Origin: Caecitellus pseudoparvulus
Lineage: Eukaryota; Bigyra: Bicosoecida
Assembly (NCBI GenBank): GCA_965644315.1
Contig: CBFFRQ010000199.1
Span: forward strand, 1 to 43,787
Length of the DNA stretch: 43,787 nt
Direction of reading: 5' to 3'
This document shows positions 9,137 through 18,881 of the stretch, one piece after another. Within the stretch, counting starts at the first letter, position 1. The number at the start of each line of letters is the position of its first letter. The notes beneath the pieces are model-generated. The model saw only the letters and a program-made list of their open reading frames with translations. It was not told where the DNA came from and searched no databases. Made by a program: the position numbers and the translations under genes.

Positions 9137-10696
9137 TCATCCACGATGTGCACTCCGCAGCATCACCACCCCCCTCCGCCCCCGCCGTGTGCTGGTGCCG
9201 GCCCACACGGCATCCTTGGCTGGCTGCACGGCCACCTGTCCAGCATCAACGCGTGCCTGCAGGGGAATGGCCCGATGGCCAGTGAGGCCCAGCAGCTCGC
9301 ACAGCACGGCAGCATTGGGCTGCATGCACGCTCCTTGGAAGGCAGCATCGGGTCCACTTCCATCGTCGGCGTGCACGTCAATGGCGCGAGGACCAGTGAG
9401 GGCCAGCAGGTCACGCACTACGTCCACATGGCCGTTGCTGCAGGCATACCGAAGGCCGGCCTCAGGCCCTAAGGCGTCTCGGGCGTGAACATCCACTGTC
9501 CGGTCTCCTGCCAATTGCAAGAGCTCACGCACGACTTCCCTATGGCCACACGCGCAGGCCAGTCTGAAGGCATGCTCGCCGCCTGCATGCACATCCACTG
9601 CCCTGTCACCGACCAGCGCCAGGAGCTCGCGCACCACATCCACATGACCTCGCGAACAAGCCCATCGGAAGCCAGACTCAGTGCCGCCTGCATCCGCAGC
9701 ATGGACATCCACTGATCGTGCACCCGAGAGGGTCAGTAGCTCGCGCACAACCTCCAAGTGGCCTTGTTTGCAGGCGGCCCGAAGCGCAGCCTCCGGCCAA
9801 CCGCCGACAGCAACGTGCACATCAACTTCCCGATCACCTGACAGTGATAACAACATGCGCACAGTACCGGTATGCCCACTTTCACAAGCCAAGACAAAGG
9901 CAGGCGTATCGTCGGCCCCGTCGTGCGCGTGGACATCTACTCTCCTCTGCCCCTCAAGCGCCAGCAGCTCTCGCACAACTTCCTCACGCCCTCTGCGACA
10001 TGCCGCTCGCAGAGCAACTTCACACTGTGCGTGCACATTCAGTGCACGGTCACCGTCCAGCGCTAGAAGCACACGGACGACACCCAAGTGGCCTTGCTGG
10101 CAAGCAACCACAAGCCCAGCCTCAGGTACGTCCCCACTCTTGGCATGAACATCCACCGCACGGTCACCAGTCAGAGCAAGCAACTCGCGCACAACTTCCA
10201 CATGTCCATTGGCACAGGCCCAACGAAAGCCAGCCTCAGGCCCATCCCCATCTGGCGCGTGCACATCGATGGTGCGCGAGCCCCGCAACGAAAGCAGCTC
10301 CCGCACCACACCCACGTGACCATTGGCGCACGCCCACCCAAAAGCAGCTACCGGGCTGAAATCACCTTGACTATGAACATCCACTGCCTGGCTGCCGCCC
10401 AGCGCGAGCAGCTCACGCACGAGCGCCTCGTGCCCAACACGACACGCCACCACAAAGCCAGCAGTCGTCTCTGCACTTGATAGCACCTCCACAGCACTCC
10501 CGCGGCATACTCCGTCGCCACACAGCATATGCACCAGTGCTTCAGCATCATCACCCTCACACGCAGCACGCCAGCGAGCCGCATACCCGGCCGCACCTGC
10601 CTCAGCCGCCATAGCGTGGTGGCTCAGATTCCGCACCCACCCCTCCCTCTGCGACGCCAACCGCACCAGCAAGGCCGAAACCTGCACACCCAGCAT
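9137..10696 (-). CDS. Ankyrin-repeat protein 2 (duplicate copy A)
   Basis: 519 aa from ATG at 10696; the alternative start at 10612 matches the start of the fourth member. About a dozen ankyrin units of 32-37 residues fill the protein, with the signature (V)VRELLALxGDRAVDVHA and helix starts ACxxGH. It ends in the shared tail KDAVWAGTSTRRGRRG. It is almost identical to the gene at 10777; differences include R/C, S/P, A/V and V/A replacements. No introns, signal peptide or membrane segment. The upstream gene's stop is only about 80 bases away, leaving little room for a separate promoter, so either a very compact promoter or read-through transcription is possible. Confidence 0.9.
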   Translation of the reverse strand: MLGVQVSALLVRLASQREGWVRNLSHHAMAAEAGAAGYAARWRAACEGDDAEALVHMLCGDGVCRGSAVEVLSSAETTAGFVVACRVGHEALVRELLALGGSQAVDVHSQGDFSPVAAFGWACANGHVGVVRELLSLRGSRTIDVHAPDGDGPEAGFRWACANGHVEVVRELLALTGDRAVDVHAKSGDVPEAGLVVACQQGHLGVVRVLLALDGDRALNVHAQCEVALRAACRRGREEVVRELLALEGQRRVDVHAHDGADDTPAFVLACESGHTGTVRMLLSLSGDREVDVHVAVGGWPEAALRAACKQGHLEVVRELLTLSGARSVDVHAADAGGTESGFRWACSRGHVDVVRELLALVGDRAVDVHAGGEHAFRLACACGHREVVRELLQLAGDRTVDVHARDALGPEAGLRYACSNGHVDVVRDLLALTGPRAIDVHADDGSGPDAAFQGACMQPNAAVLCELLGLTGHRAIPLQARVDAGQVAVQPAKDAVWAGTSTRRGRRGVVMLRSAHRG

Positions 10697-10776
10697 GCCT
10701 TCCACCACACAATGCTAGATGCAACTGAATTGTGCCGCTGTCAATGCCCCCCTCACACCACGCCAAGCCACCCCCT

Positions 10777-12336
10777 TCATCCACGATGTGCACTCCGCAG
10801 CATCACCACCCCCCTCCGCCCCCGCCGTGTGCTGGTGCCGGCCCACACGGCATCCTTGGCTGGCTGCACGGCCACCTGTCCAGCATCAACGCGTGCCTGC
10901 AGAGGGATGGCCCGATGGCCAGTGAGGCCCAGCAGCTCGCACAGCACGGCAGCATTGGGCTGCATGCACGCTCCTCGAAAAGCAGCATCGGGTCCACTTC
11001 CATCGTCGGCGTGCACGTCAATGGCGCGAGGACCAGTGAGGGCCAGTAGGTCACGCACCACGTCCACATGACCGTTGCTGCAGGCATACCGAAAGCCAGC
11101 CTCAGGCCCTAAGGCGTCTCGGGCGTGAACATCCACTGTCCGGTCTCCTGCCAATTGCAAGAGCTCACGCACGACTTCCCTATGGCCACACGCACAGGCC
11201 AGTCTGAAGGCATGCTCGCCGCCTGCATGCACATCCACTGCCCTGTCACCGACCAGCGCTAGCATTTCTCGCGCCACATCCACGTGACCACGCGAACAAG
11301 CCCATCGAAAGCCAGACTCAGTGCCGCCTGCATCCGCAGCATGGACATCCACTGATCGTGCACCCGAGAGGGTCAGTAGCTCGCGCACAACCTCCAAGTG
11401 GCCTTGTTTGCAGGCGGCCCGAAGCGCTGCCTCCGGCCAACCGCCGACAGCAACGTGCACATCAACTTCCCGATCACCTGACAGTGATAACAACATGCGC
11501 ACAGTACCGGTATGCCCACTTTCACAAGCCAAGACAAAGGCAGGCGTATCGTCGGCCCCGTCGTGCGCGTGGACATCTACTCTCCTCTGCCCCTCAAGCG
11601 CCAGCAGCTCTCGCACAACTTCCTCACGCCCTCTGCGACATGCCACTCGCAGAGCAACTTCACACTGTGCGTGCACATTCAGTGCACGGTCACCGTCCAG
11701 CGCTAGAAGCACACGGACGACACCCAAGTGGCCTTGCTGGCAAGCAACCACAAGCCCAGCCTCAGGTACGTCCCCACTCTTGGCATGAACATCCACCGCA
11801 CGGTCACCAGTCAGAGCAAGCAACTCGCGCACAACTTCCACATGTCCATTGGCACAGGCCCAACGAAAGCCAGCCTCAGGCCCATCCCCATCTGGCGCGT
11901 GCACATCGATGGTGCGCGGGCCCCGCAACGAAAGCAGCTCCCGCACCACACCCACGTGACCATTGGCGCACGCCCACCCAAAAGCAGCTACCGGGTTGAA
12001 ATCACCTTGACTATGAACATCCACTGCCTGACTGCCGCCCAGCGCGAGCAGCTCACGCACGAGCGCCTCGTGCCCAACACGACACGCCACCACAAAGCCA
12101 GCAGTCGTCTCTGCACCTGACAGCACCTCCACAGCACTCCCGCAGCATACTCCGTCGCCACACAGCATGTGCATCAGTGCTTCAGCATCATCACCCTCAC
12201 ACGCAGCACGCCAGCGAGCCGCATACCCGGCCGCACCTGCCTCAGCCGCCATGGCGTGGTGGCTCAGATTCCGCACCCACCCCTCCCTCTGCGACGCCAA
12301 CCGCACCAGCAAGGCCGAAACCTGCACACCCAGCAT
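10777..12336 (-). CDS. Ankyrin-repeat protein 3 (duplicate copy B)
   Basis: 519 aa from ATG at 12336 (alternative 12252). Same layout as the 9137 gene: N-terminal cap, about a dozen ankyrin units and the basic tail GTSTRRGRRG. The changes between copies keep both frames open, so both are probably functional or very recently duplicated. One unit reads VDVAREMLAL here where copy A has VDVVRELLAL. The role is unknown beyond protein binding by ankyrin repeats. Confidence 0.9.
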   Translation of the reverse strand: MLGVQVSALLVRLASQREGWVRNLSHHAMAAEAGAAGYAARWRAACEGDDAEALMHMLCGDGVCCGSAVEVLSGAETTAGFVVACRVGHEALVRELLALGGSQAVDVHSQGDFNPVAAFGWACANGHVGVVRELLSLRGPRTIDVHAPDGDGPEAGFRWACANGHVEVVRELLALTGDRAVDVHAKSGDVPEAGLVVACQQGHLGVVRVLLALDGDRALNVHAQCEVALRVACRRGREEVVRELLALEGQRRVDVHAHDGADDTPAFVLACESGHTGTVRMLLSLSGDREVDVHVAVGGWPEAALRAACKQGHLEVVRELLTLSGARSVDVHAADAGGTESGFRWACSRGHVDVAREMLALVGDRAVDVHAGGEHAFRLACACGHREVVRELLQLAGDRTVDVHARDALGPEAGFRYACSNGHVDVVRDLLALTGPRAIDVHADDGSGPDAAFRGACMQPNAAVLCELLGLTGHRAIPLQARVDAGQVAVQPAKDAVWAGTSTRRGRRGVVMLRSAHRG

Positions 12337-12416
12337 GCCTTCCACCACACAATGCTAGATGCAACTGAATTGTGCCGCTGTCAATGCCCCCTCACACCAC
12401 GCCAAGCCACCCCCCT

Positions 12417-13982
12417 TCATCCACGATGTGCACTCCGCAGCATCACCACCCCCCTCCGCCCCCGCCGTGTGCTGGTGCCGGCCCACGCGGCATCCTTGGC
12501 TGGCTGCACGGCCACCTGTCCAGCATCAACGCGTGCCTGTAGGGGAATGGCCCGATGGCCAGTGAGGCCCAGCAGCTCGCACAGCACGGCAGCATTGGGC
12601 TGCATGCACGCTCCCTGGAAGGCAGCATCGGGTCCACTTCCATCGTCGGCGTGCACATCAATGGCGCGAGGACCAGTGAGGGCCAGCAAGTCACGCACCA
12701 CGTCCACATGACCTGCCCAGCATGCGGCGATAAAGGCTGTTTCGTCTGCCGCATGCACATCCACTGCTCTCTCCCCGGAAAGACGCAACAGCTCCCGCAC
12801 AATGTCTCCGTGACCTTCAAAGCATGCCTCTACAAACCCTGAGATTTCAGTGGCATTTACATCTACCGCTCTGTCACCGCTCAGCGCCAGGAGCTCGCGC
12901 ACCACGTGAATGTGCCCTTTTTGACAAGCCAAGCGGAATGCAGCCTCCGGACCGCTAACATCACTTCGGTGTACATCCAGCCCCCTCTCAGGCGGGAGCG
13001 CCAACAACTCACGCACAACACCCACCTTCCCGTTGCGACATGCCAGCCGAAAGGCCGCCCCGGGGCCCAGCCAGTCGCGCGCACTCACATTCACCTCCTG
13101 GTGCCCCTCAAGTCCCAGAAGCAGTCGGACGACAGGAACATGGCCACGGGAACACGCGCTCCGCAAAGCATACCCGTCCACGGCATTCACATCCACATAC
13201 CGCCCCCCCTTGTGTGCAAGCAAGGCTGCCACAACATCTGCGTGGCCATGCTCGCACGCTTTTCGAAAAGCGGCCTCCGGGCCATCTTTGTCTTCGGCAT
13301 GTACGTTCATCTCCCGGTCGCCTTCAAGGGCAAGCAGGGTGAGGACGACAGGTACGCTTCCGGATGCGCATGCTCCCCGAAATGCAGCCTCGGGCCCACC
13401 AATAGAAGGTGCATGCACATCCACTCGACGGCAGCCCTCCAGGGCTAGCAGCTCTCGCACCACAGCAATGTGCCCGTGGGCGCATGCCCAGAAGAAGGCC
13501 CCCTCACACTTTGCATGCACATCCACCCACCGGTCACCATCCAAACTGAGCATCTCACGCACGATTTCGAGGTGGCCGTTCGCGCAGGCGCACCGGAAGC
13601 TCGCTTCAGGCCCGTACGCGTCTCCCGCGTTGACGTCAACAGCGCGATGATCAGTCAACAACAACAACTCACGTACCACGCTCAGGTGCCCGTACCGACA
13701 CGCCTCGCGGAACCCAGCCTCGGTGCCTAAGATGTCCTTTGCATGTACATCCACTTCATGGCCCCCCTCCAGTGCCAGTAGTTCACGCACTAGCCCAACA
13801 TGGCCAATCCGACAAGCCACCACAAAGCCAGCCGTCGTCTCTGCACGTGACAGGCCGGCCAAAGCACTTCCACAACGCTGACCACCAGGATGGAGCATGT
13901 CCATGAGAGAATAAACATCCATCTCTTCACATGCTGCCTGCCACTTCGCTAATTTAACGGTGGCTGCGGCTCCTGATGCCAT
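12417..13982 (-). CDS. Ankyrin-repeat protein 4 (divergent N-terminus, shared C-terminus)
   Basis: 521 aa from ATG at 13982. An in-frame TAA lies a short way upstream with no intervening ATG, so this start is well fixed and helps locate starts in the other members. The ankyrin repeats in the first three quarters are clearly related but diverged from the neighbours. From about 12710 to the stop the sequence becomes almost identical to copies A and B, including the tail, a sharp switch typical of gene conversion or unequal recombination. Bases just upstream of the ATG are also conserved with the other copies. Intronless, no targeting signals. Confidence 0.9.
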   Translation of the reverse strand: MASGAAATVKLAKWQAACEEMDVYSLMDMLHPGGQRCGSALAGLSRAETTAGFVVACRIGHVGLVRELLALEGGHEVDVHAKDILGTEAGFREACRYGHLSVVRELLLLTDHRAVDVNAGDAYGPEASFRCACANGHLEIVREMLSLDGDRWVDVHAKCEGAFFWACAHGHIAVVRELLALEGCRRVDVHAPSIGGPEAAFRGACASGSVPVVLTLLALEGDREMNVHAEDKDGPEAAFRKACEHGHADVVAALLAHKGGRYVDVNAVDGYALRSACSRGHVPVVRLLLGLEGHQEVNVSARDWLGPGAAFRLACRNGKVGVVRELLALPPERGLDVHRSDVSGPEAAFRLACQKGHIHVVRELLALSGDRAVDVNATEISGFVEACFEGHGDIVRELLRLSGERAVDVHAADETAFIAACWAGHVDVVRDLLALTGPRAIDVHADDGSGPDAAFQGACMQPNAAVLCELLGLTGHRAIPLQARVDAGQVAVQPAKDAAWAGTSTRRGRRGVVMLRSAHRG

Positions 13983-14442
13983 GGCGTGGTGGCTCAGATT
14001 CCGCAGCGCCGCACAGTCACAGGCGCGTGCCCCAGTTGGGGGAAGGGGTGCAGAGAAAGCTTACAACTCTAAAACGTTGATATACACTGCGATGAACAAC
14101 CGAGCCTGGAAGGTCACATTAGGGTTTCAAGTCGGGGCGAGAGGATAATTGGTGAATTCCTTCAACGTGCTCGGAGTGCCGGGTTTGCTGCTTGGCTCTC
14201 AAGTGAACAGGGCATGACAGTGGGGTCTTCCAAAGAACGCGCACTTCGAGCGAAAAGAGCTACTCAGTCTCTCGTGCGTGCCTGGCTCCGAATTCGCAAC
14301 CATCCATCACGGAGATAGCAGCACCTGCCACCAACTTCACCCGAGGCTGTGGGCGCGGGAACCACTTTCACCCTACAAAGCCACTGTCTGTGCCCACCCA
14401 GTGGCATGCAGGGTAATAGTCCTTTACACACTCAATATTTGT
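13983..14442. other. Spacer between ankyrin cluster and membrane-protein gene
   Basis: 460 bases holding the presumed promoter of the fourth ankyrin gene and the 3' flank of the membrane-protein gene, both read leftwards. The stretch is relatively A+T-rich. No gene recognised. Confidence 0.5.
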
Positions 14443-17265
14443 TTAATCAGATGCTCGGACCGAGTTCAGCGCCAGTCTCCCCACGAATGTGAGCACCGGC
14501 AGCGCAGCGGCTCCCATCAAACTGTAGGCATACGTCGCGGAGAGGGTGATGGTAATTGCTGAGGAATCAAAGAGGGGCAACTTAATACCCTTGTAGCGGG
14601 AACCCCACGACTCTGCGACGGCAGCCGCGTACAGGATGGCCTGCATGCGGTGCCCTGCTTGCTGGCGCTCTTGGCGGGTAAGTTCCCATCCATTGCTGCT
14701 TGCTGCCGTGGCAGGACTTGCAGCTTGGCCGGACGCGGCATGAAGTGGGTTCGCATGGTGTGCTACTAGTTCCCCAATACGTACAAGGTTGTGTTTCAAC
14801 TTGCGAAACTCTGCCACGGCATCTTGCGACGTGCGGAGCAGGAATCCTGACAGAGCATGCACGTCGCGGCCTGCCAGTGCCCGTGTGCGCATGAGCTCGA
14901 TGGCCCCCGAAATGACGTTGTCTAGGCTCAACAGCGGCACGAAGAGCATACCCGAAACCCAAAAGTAAAGCACTGTGATGATGGCTAACGTCCAAAGCGC
15001 GGGGTTTTCCAGAAGGTTGCCGGCTGCGTTCTCTTCCAAGGTGCGGTTTAGAATGACCCAGAGAGTCAGAAAGCCCCCAGTTCCCAGACTGGCCAAACTG
15101 TAGGCAAACACCACAGCCCCATGGTGCCCCCCTACTTCTCGCTTGATGACCTCCACGAGGAACCAGAGGGAGGCAGACCACTGCGCCACTTCAGCAGGCT
15201 CCGTGACGTTGACTCTAGAAACGTCAAGCAGTTGTTTGGCAAGCTCATGAAGTCGTGCGAGAGTGCTGAGAGAGTTGTCCATGGTCGTCACTGTGCGCAG
15301 AGCGGCGAGCGTCGAGAGGACAAGGCCAGAGTACACAATGTACTGCCCGTCGCGTGAGGGGTTGCCGGTGAACGACCCGCCATGCACGAGCCGGTGAAGG
15401 CCCGGGGCAACAAAGCAGCACACGAGCATGAGCATGATGAGCCACAGCATCCACGGGCGACACACTACAGAGTGGTCGTCCCCTGGAATGCGCAGGTTGC
15501 GATCGTAGCAACCGATGCAGGCGCAGTTGCACCGTCCTCGATGTGGTTGGCAGCAGTGCAGCGGGCAAATGCACGAATGTTTCAGTTTTTGGTTCTGAAG
15601 GTGGCCATCAATGGCAATGGCAAGAATGTTCTTTTCCATCATATTCAGCCCAACGCGTGCTTTGTCCGTCGTGTCACACTGAGCTGCTAGGTTCGCAATG
15701 TTGACGGCCGAGTCCAGCATGGAGGGACTTGGCTGCACGCTTAGGACAAACGAAACGTCCACCATAGACATAGCCTTGGTGTCTGCTCGGCCACCCATGG
15801 CATCGGCCATAATTCTGGCGGTCCTCCGGTTGGAGGGGTGCTCCCAAGGCAGGGTGCAGAAGCGATTGCCGCGCTGTTTCGGGTCCTTGTCGACTTCATC
15901 CGTTTCATGCTCATCAACGACGCCTGTTCGGGCCAGTTCGATTCGTCCAGCTTCTCCGGCGCTCGAGCTTTCCACAAGCTTCTGGTATACCTCCTCCAGC
16001 TTCCCCTTCAGCACCGCCTCCAGGAAGGCAAGCTCTTGCCCCCGACCACAGCACCTGGCGCAAGCATTGAAACGCGAGCCGAGTGCCCCCATCCGATTCA
16101 TGGCGAAGCTTAAGAGCTTGTACATGCCTGTAAGGGCCGGCAGGGCCGCGATGAAGGGCAGCACGATGACCTCCTCGGCGCGGATGCCGAACGCCTCTGT
16201 GCTTGGCATTGCGAAAAGGAGCAGATTCGCCCCACCCACGACACAGCCTGCTAAGATGAAAAGGGCCAGGAAAAGGATCACCAGCAGACTCATGAGAGAG
16301 ACGTGCGTTGCACGGCCGCCCATACAGCATCCGTTCTCCGATCTCCTTAGAGCAGTGCGTTGGTTGTGTACGTCAACGCTGTTCCCATACAGCGTCATGG
16401 CAGCGAGCAGAAGTGACAAGGACGTCGGCAGCACCATGGCTACAGCGATTTGAGGGGAGCCACCTGCTCCTCCGCAACGCAAGGACCCCCCAGCAACACC
16501 TGTTGCTGCGCAGGTCAGCACGACTCCTTCGAGTGCTATCGCGCCAATGAGAACTGCAACCATGGCAATCAAGCACAGGACCTTGAGGCGCACGCCGCAA
16601 AACCCCGACCTTGTGCGATTCGGGCTGCTTTCTCCCTTTGGGTCTGATGAAATTGTCAGGAACGCAACCCAGTGCACAATGGCGGTGGTGGTCAGGGCTG
16701 TCACGGCGCGAAACGTCGAGTGCTGCGCGTCAAGACAGCTGTTCGACATGAGGCAGGGCAGGTCCTGCACCAGGAGCCCGACGAAGCCGCCCCCTGTCAG
16801 TATCAAGAGCAAGCCCACCCCCATGTTCGCCACCCCTCGGCGGCAGGCTGTCTTGGCCGTCACGCCAGGGTACACGCTGCAGCACACGCCGCACAGCGAT
16901 GCGGCTGCCACAAGAAAAAGGTTGGCAAGAATGACACCCTGCAGGGAACCCTCATCGTCGCCTCGCCCGCCAGAAGCTTCAATGCAAGACATGATGGCTG
17001 CTGCACGCTCGGCACTCTTGGGGTCGCCACTTGCAACAGCGTTGGTGCGGGTAAGTGCGTCGACCTGGTTCTGGCACAAGTACCCGACAGACACGTTTCG
17101 AACGCCCCACGCAGCGAGCGCCATCACAACCAGCAGCAGGAAGCACAGACAAGCTGCCGAGTGTGTCTCGCCTGCTGTACTTCTTGGGGCCTGTCCACTG
17201 CCAGTCGGTGCTCCTGCCATGCTGTGGCTTCGCTGCCGCCGTGTGCCATGGCGTTGCTGCACCAT
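14443..17265 (-). CDS. Orphan multipass membrane protein with Cys-rich loop
   Basis: 940 aa, ATG at 17265, one uninterrupted frame. A basic N-terminus is followed by about eight hydrophobic segments in the first 400 residues. A large hydrophilic region (about 400-600) follows, with a Cys cluster at about 558-588 containing CICPLHCC and CNCACIGC. Four or five more membrane segments and a final one near the C-terminus complete it. The cluster could coordinate metal or be palmitoylated. The hydrophilic loop is likely cytosolic. I do not recognise the family: it lacks the pore, ABC or transporter motifs I would look for, so no transport function is claimed. It shares a 5' flanking region with ELP6 (divergent). 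Confidence 0.8.
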   Translation of the reverse strand: MVQQRHGTRRQRSHSMAGAPTGSGQAPRSTAGETHSAACLCFLLLVVMALAAWGVRNVSVGYLCQNQVDALTRTNAVASGDPKSAERAAAIMSCIEASGGRGDDEGSLQGVILANLFLVAAASLCGVCCSVYPGVTAKTACRRGVANMGVGLLLILTGGGFVGLLVQDLPCLMSNSCLDAQHSTFRAVTALTTTAIVHWVAFLTISSDPKGESSPNRTRSGFCGVRLKVLCLIAMVAVLIGAIALEGVVLTCAATGVAGGSLRCGGAGGSPQIAVAMVLPTSLSLLLAAMTLYGNSVDVHNQRTALRRSENGCCMGGRATHVSLMSLLVILFLALFILAGCVVGGANLLLFAMPSTEAFGIRAEEVIVLPFIAALPALTGMYKLLSFAMNRMGALGSRFNACARCCGRGQELAFLEAVLKGKLEEVYQKLVESSSAGEAGRIELARTGVVDEHETDEVDKDPKQRGNRFCTLPWEHPSNRRTARIMADAMGGRADTKAMSMVDVSFVLSVQPSPSMLDSAVNIANLAAQCDTTDKARVGLNMMEKNILAIAIDGHLQNQKLKHSCICPLHCCQPHRGRCNCACIGCYDRNLRIPGDDHSVVCRPWMLWLIMLMLVCCFVAPGLHRLVHGGSFTGNPSRDGQYIVYSGLVLSTLAALRTVTTMDNSLSTLARLHELAKQLLDVSRVNVTEPAEVAQWSASLWFLVEVIKREVGGHHGAVVFAYSLASLGTGGFLTLWVILNRTLEENAAGNLLENPALWTLAIITVLYFWVSGMLFVPLLSLDNVISGAIELMRTRALAGRDVHALSGFLLRTSQDAVAEFRKLKHNLVRIGELVAHHANPLHAASGQAASPATAASSNGWELTRQERQQAGHRMQAILYAAAVAESWGSRYKGIKLPLFDSSAITITLSATYAYSLMGAAALPVLTFVGRLALNSVRASD

Positions 17266-17909
17266 CTCTCACTTTGGTGTTGACCAGACTGCACTGTCAA
17301 AACTGAGCGAGGGTGTGGCCAGTCACGAGAAAGGTTCTGCTCGTCTGCATGCACTTGTCATCAGCTTCCTCTGTCCAGTGGGTGGCAGTGTAGATGGAAT
17401 GTGGGCTTGGCTGGGGGATTATGGAGGTTGGGCTCGCGCCTTGCCAGGTGGGGAACCGCTGCAGGTACCGCATTCCTGACCATAACAGGTAGACAAAGCA
17501 TTCCAAAGAAGAAATTGTCATGTCTTGCGCCGACTCGGAGCCACTCCACCCTGATCAGCCAGCTTGCAAATGTAGGTGCGGCGAGCGCAGGCGTGAGGCA
17601 GCCTGCGCTCTGGCCCGCGCAGTGACACGAGCGCAGGTACATCAAAGCCAATGCCATGCACACTAGCTCACTGGCATGGCGTGGGGTCTTCGCCTAGCTC
17701 ACACAGGCCGAGCAGGCTGATCCTGTTGCAATGAGGTTGGCAACTGTGACCTGCTCCCCCAACATGTAAGAACCACGAAATCCACGCGAGCGACACACCA
17801 CAGCGGCCACATTAATCACACACTCACCTATCCGGCCGCTTATTTTCCCCCCACCCTACAGGCACGTGCTCTGCGCCTTCCTTCCAATTCGGGCGAGGAC
17901 TGGTGCACC
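17266..17909. promoter_or_regulatory. Divergent intergenic region, membrane protein / ELP6
   Basis: 644 bases between two divergent starts, so it should hold both promoters. No motif can be assigned with confidence and no RNA gene is apparent. Confidence 0.4.
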
Positions 17910-18796
17910 ATGGCTGCCGGCTCTGCATCTCTGGGCCTTGCCCTGGGCAGTGTGGGGGATATCTCCAGCCGGAAGCCGTTCGAAAACACCGTCATTTCCA
18001 TATGTGACTGCAGCGCCGCTCCAGGGCTGCTGCTGGCGCTGCAGTGCTTGGCCATGGCGTTGCGAGGAGGTGCGGAAACTGCTTCGCCCTCCAACGCCTT
18101 GCCCTCTTCTCGCACCAGCACGTGGGGCCCTCCCACCTGCAGGCCAGCACTGCGTGATTGTCACAGCTGTGCATGCTGTCAAGGGCTTGCAGGCCAAGCT
18201 GAAGCGTCTGGTGCGTGCTCGACAGCTCGGGCTGCAGGTCCGTCACATGCTCCGTGCCTCCCCGTACCCACACCCGAAGTCACCCCCGCACCTCGCAGGG
18301 GGTCGGCCCGCTGGCCGTGCAAGAGCCAACGCTACACATCGTGCAGTTGTCTGCCCTGCGGCCTGCAGGGGATAGTGAGGCTCTGAGCCCGCTAGGCGCC
18401 GTGCAGCGGGCTGTGGCGGAGTGTACAGGCCAGGGCGCCCCACCGCCAGCCGTGTGGTTTGTGGACCTGCCTGAGGCTGCCTTGGCGAGTTCGATTGGTG
18501 GAGATGCAGGGGGTGTGGCAGACGCGTGGGACTGGTGCGTTGGTGGTGTGGGAACGGGTGAGGTTGGAGTCGCAGGTGCGCTGGTGCACTCTGACGTGCC
18601 GGGGTGGCACCTGCACTCTGCGTGTGAGAACTGCGACTGGCAGTTCAACCTGGCGCCGCTGACCAGTGGCTACAGCACCGCAGTGTCTGGGCACATGAAA
18701 GTGAAGGTGCTTCGAGGGCGCGGCGTAGCTTGTGAGGAGCTGCTGTACCACGAAACAGACAAAGGCGTGACGACCCGCCTGCCAGGGACAGGCTGA
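17910..18796 (+). CDS. ELP6: Probable Elongator complex subunit 6 (ELP6), 3 exons
   Basis: Exons 17910-18069, 18143-18237 and 18299-18796 join in frame into 250 aa, the usual ELP6 length. Introns are 73 and 61 nt (donors GTGCGG and GTCCGT, acceptors CAG). The order of elements fits the RecA-like fold without P-loop of ELP6: an early hydrophobic strand (VISICDCS), a second strand with a basic helix ending RARQLGLQ, a TLHIVQLSAL strand, a WFVDLPEAAL strand in the position of the family's VDDLS, then ALVHSDV and a final PLTSGYSTAVSGHMKV segment matching the family's L-x-SG-x-x-x-x-v-H-G-x-x-x-V region. ELP4-5-6 form a ring that assists Elongator in modifying wobble uridine of tRNAs. Similarity is by pattern; ELP5 or another RecA-like protein is the main alternative. 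Confidence 0.6.
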
Positions 18797-18881
18797 GGCA
18801 AGCTAAATTGCAATGTAGAGCACGGGCGGGGCGCTGTGGTGTCCTCCTCAGCTGCATTGTGGTGTGTGTCTGGGGGGGGGT

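Larger units (their letters stand above)
9079..12358. repeat. 1,640-bp tandem duplication of an ankyrin gene unit
   Basis: Two consecutive units, 9079-10718 and 10719-12358, each hold one complete ankyrin gene plus its 68-base spacer and differ at only scattered bases. A third, partial unit starts at 12359 and stays similar to about 12710. To the left, similarity continues through the 5' part of the first gene to about 8600. This is the footprint of unequal crossing-over. Confidence 0.9.

Noticed and set aside
8453-13650. Many long plus-strand frames opposite the ankyrin genes
   Set aside because: They are low-complexity His/Pro/Ala/Ser-rich translations that recur in each tandem copy. They mirror the periodic ankyrin coding sequence and contain no domain.
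8560-13900. CRISPR-like or satellite periodicity of about 100-110 bases
   Set aside because: The period equals one ankyrin unit (32-37 codons), the units are diverged and in frame, and there are no spacers or direct-repeat blocks.
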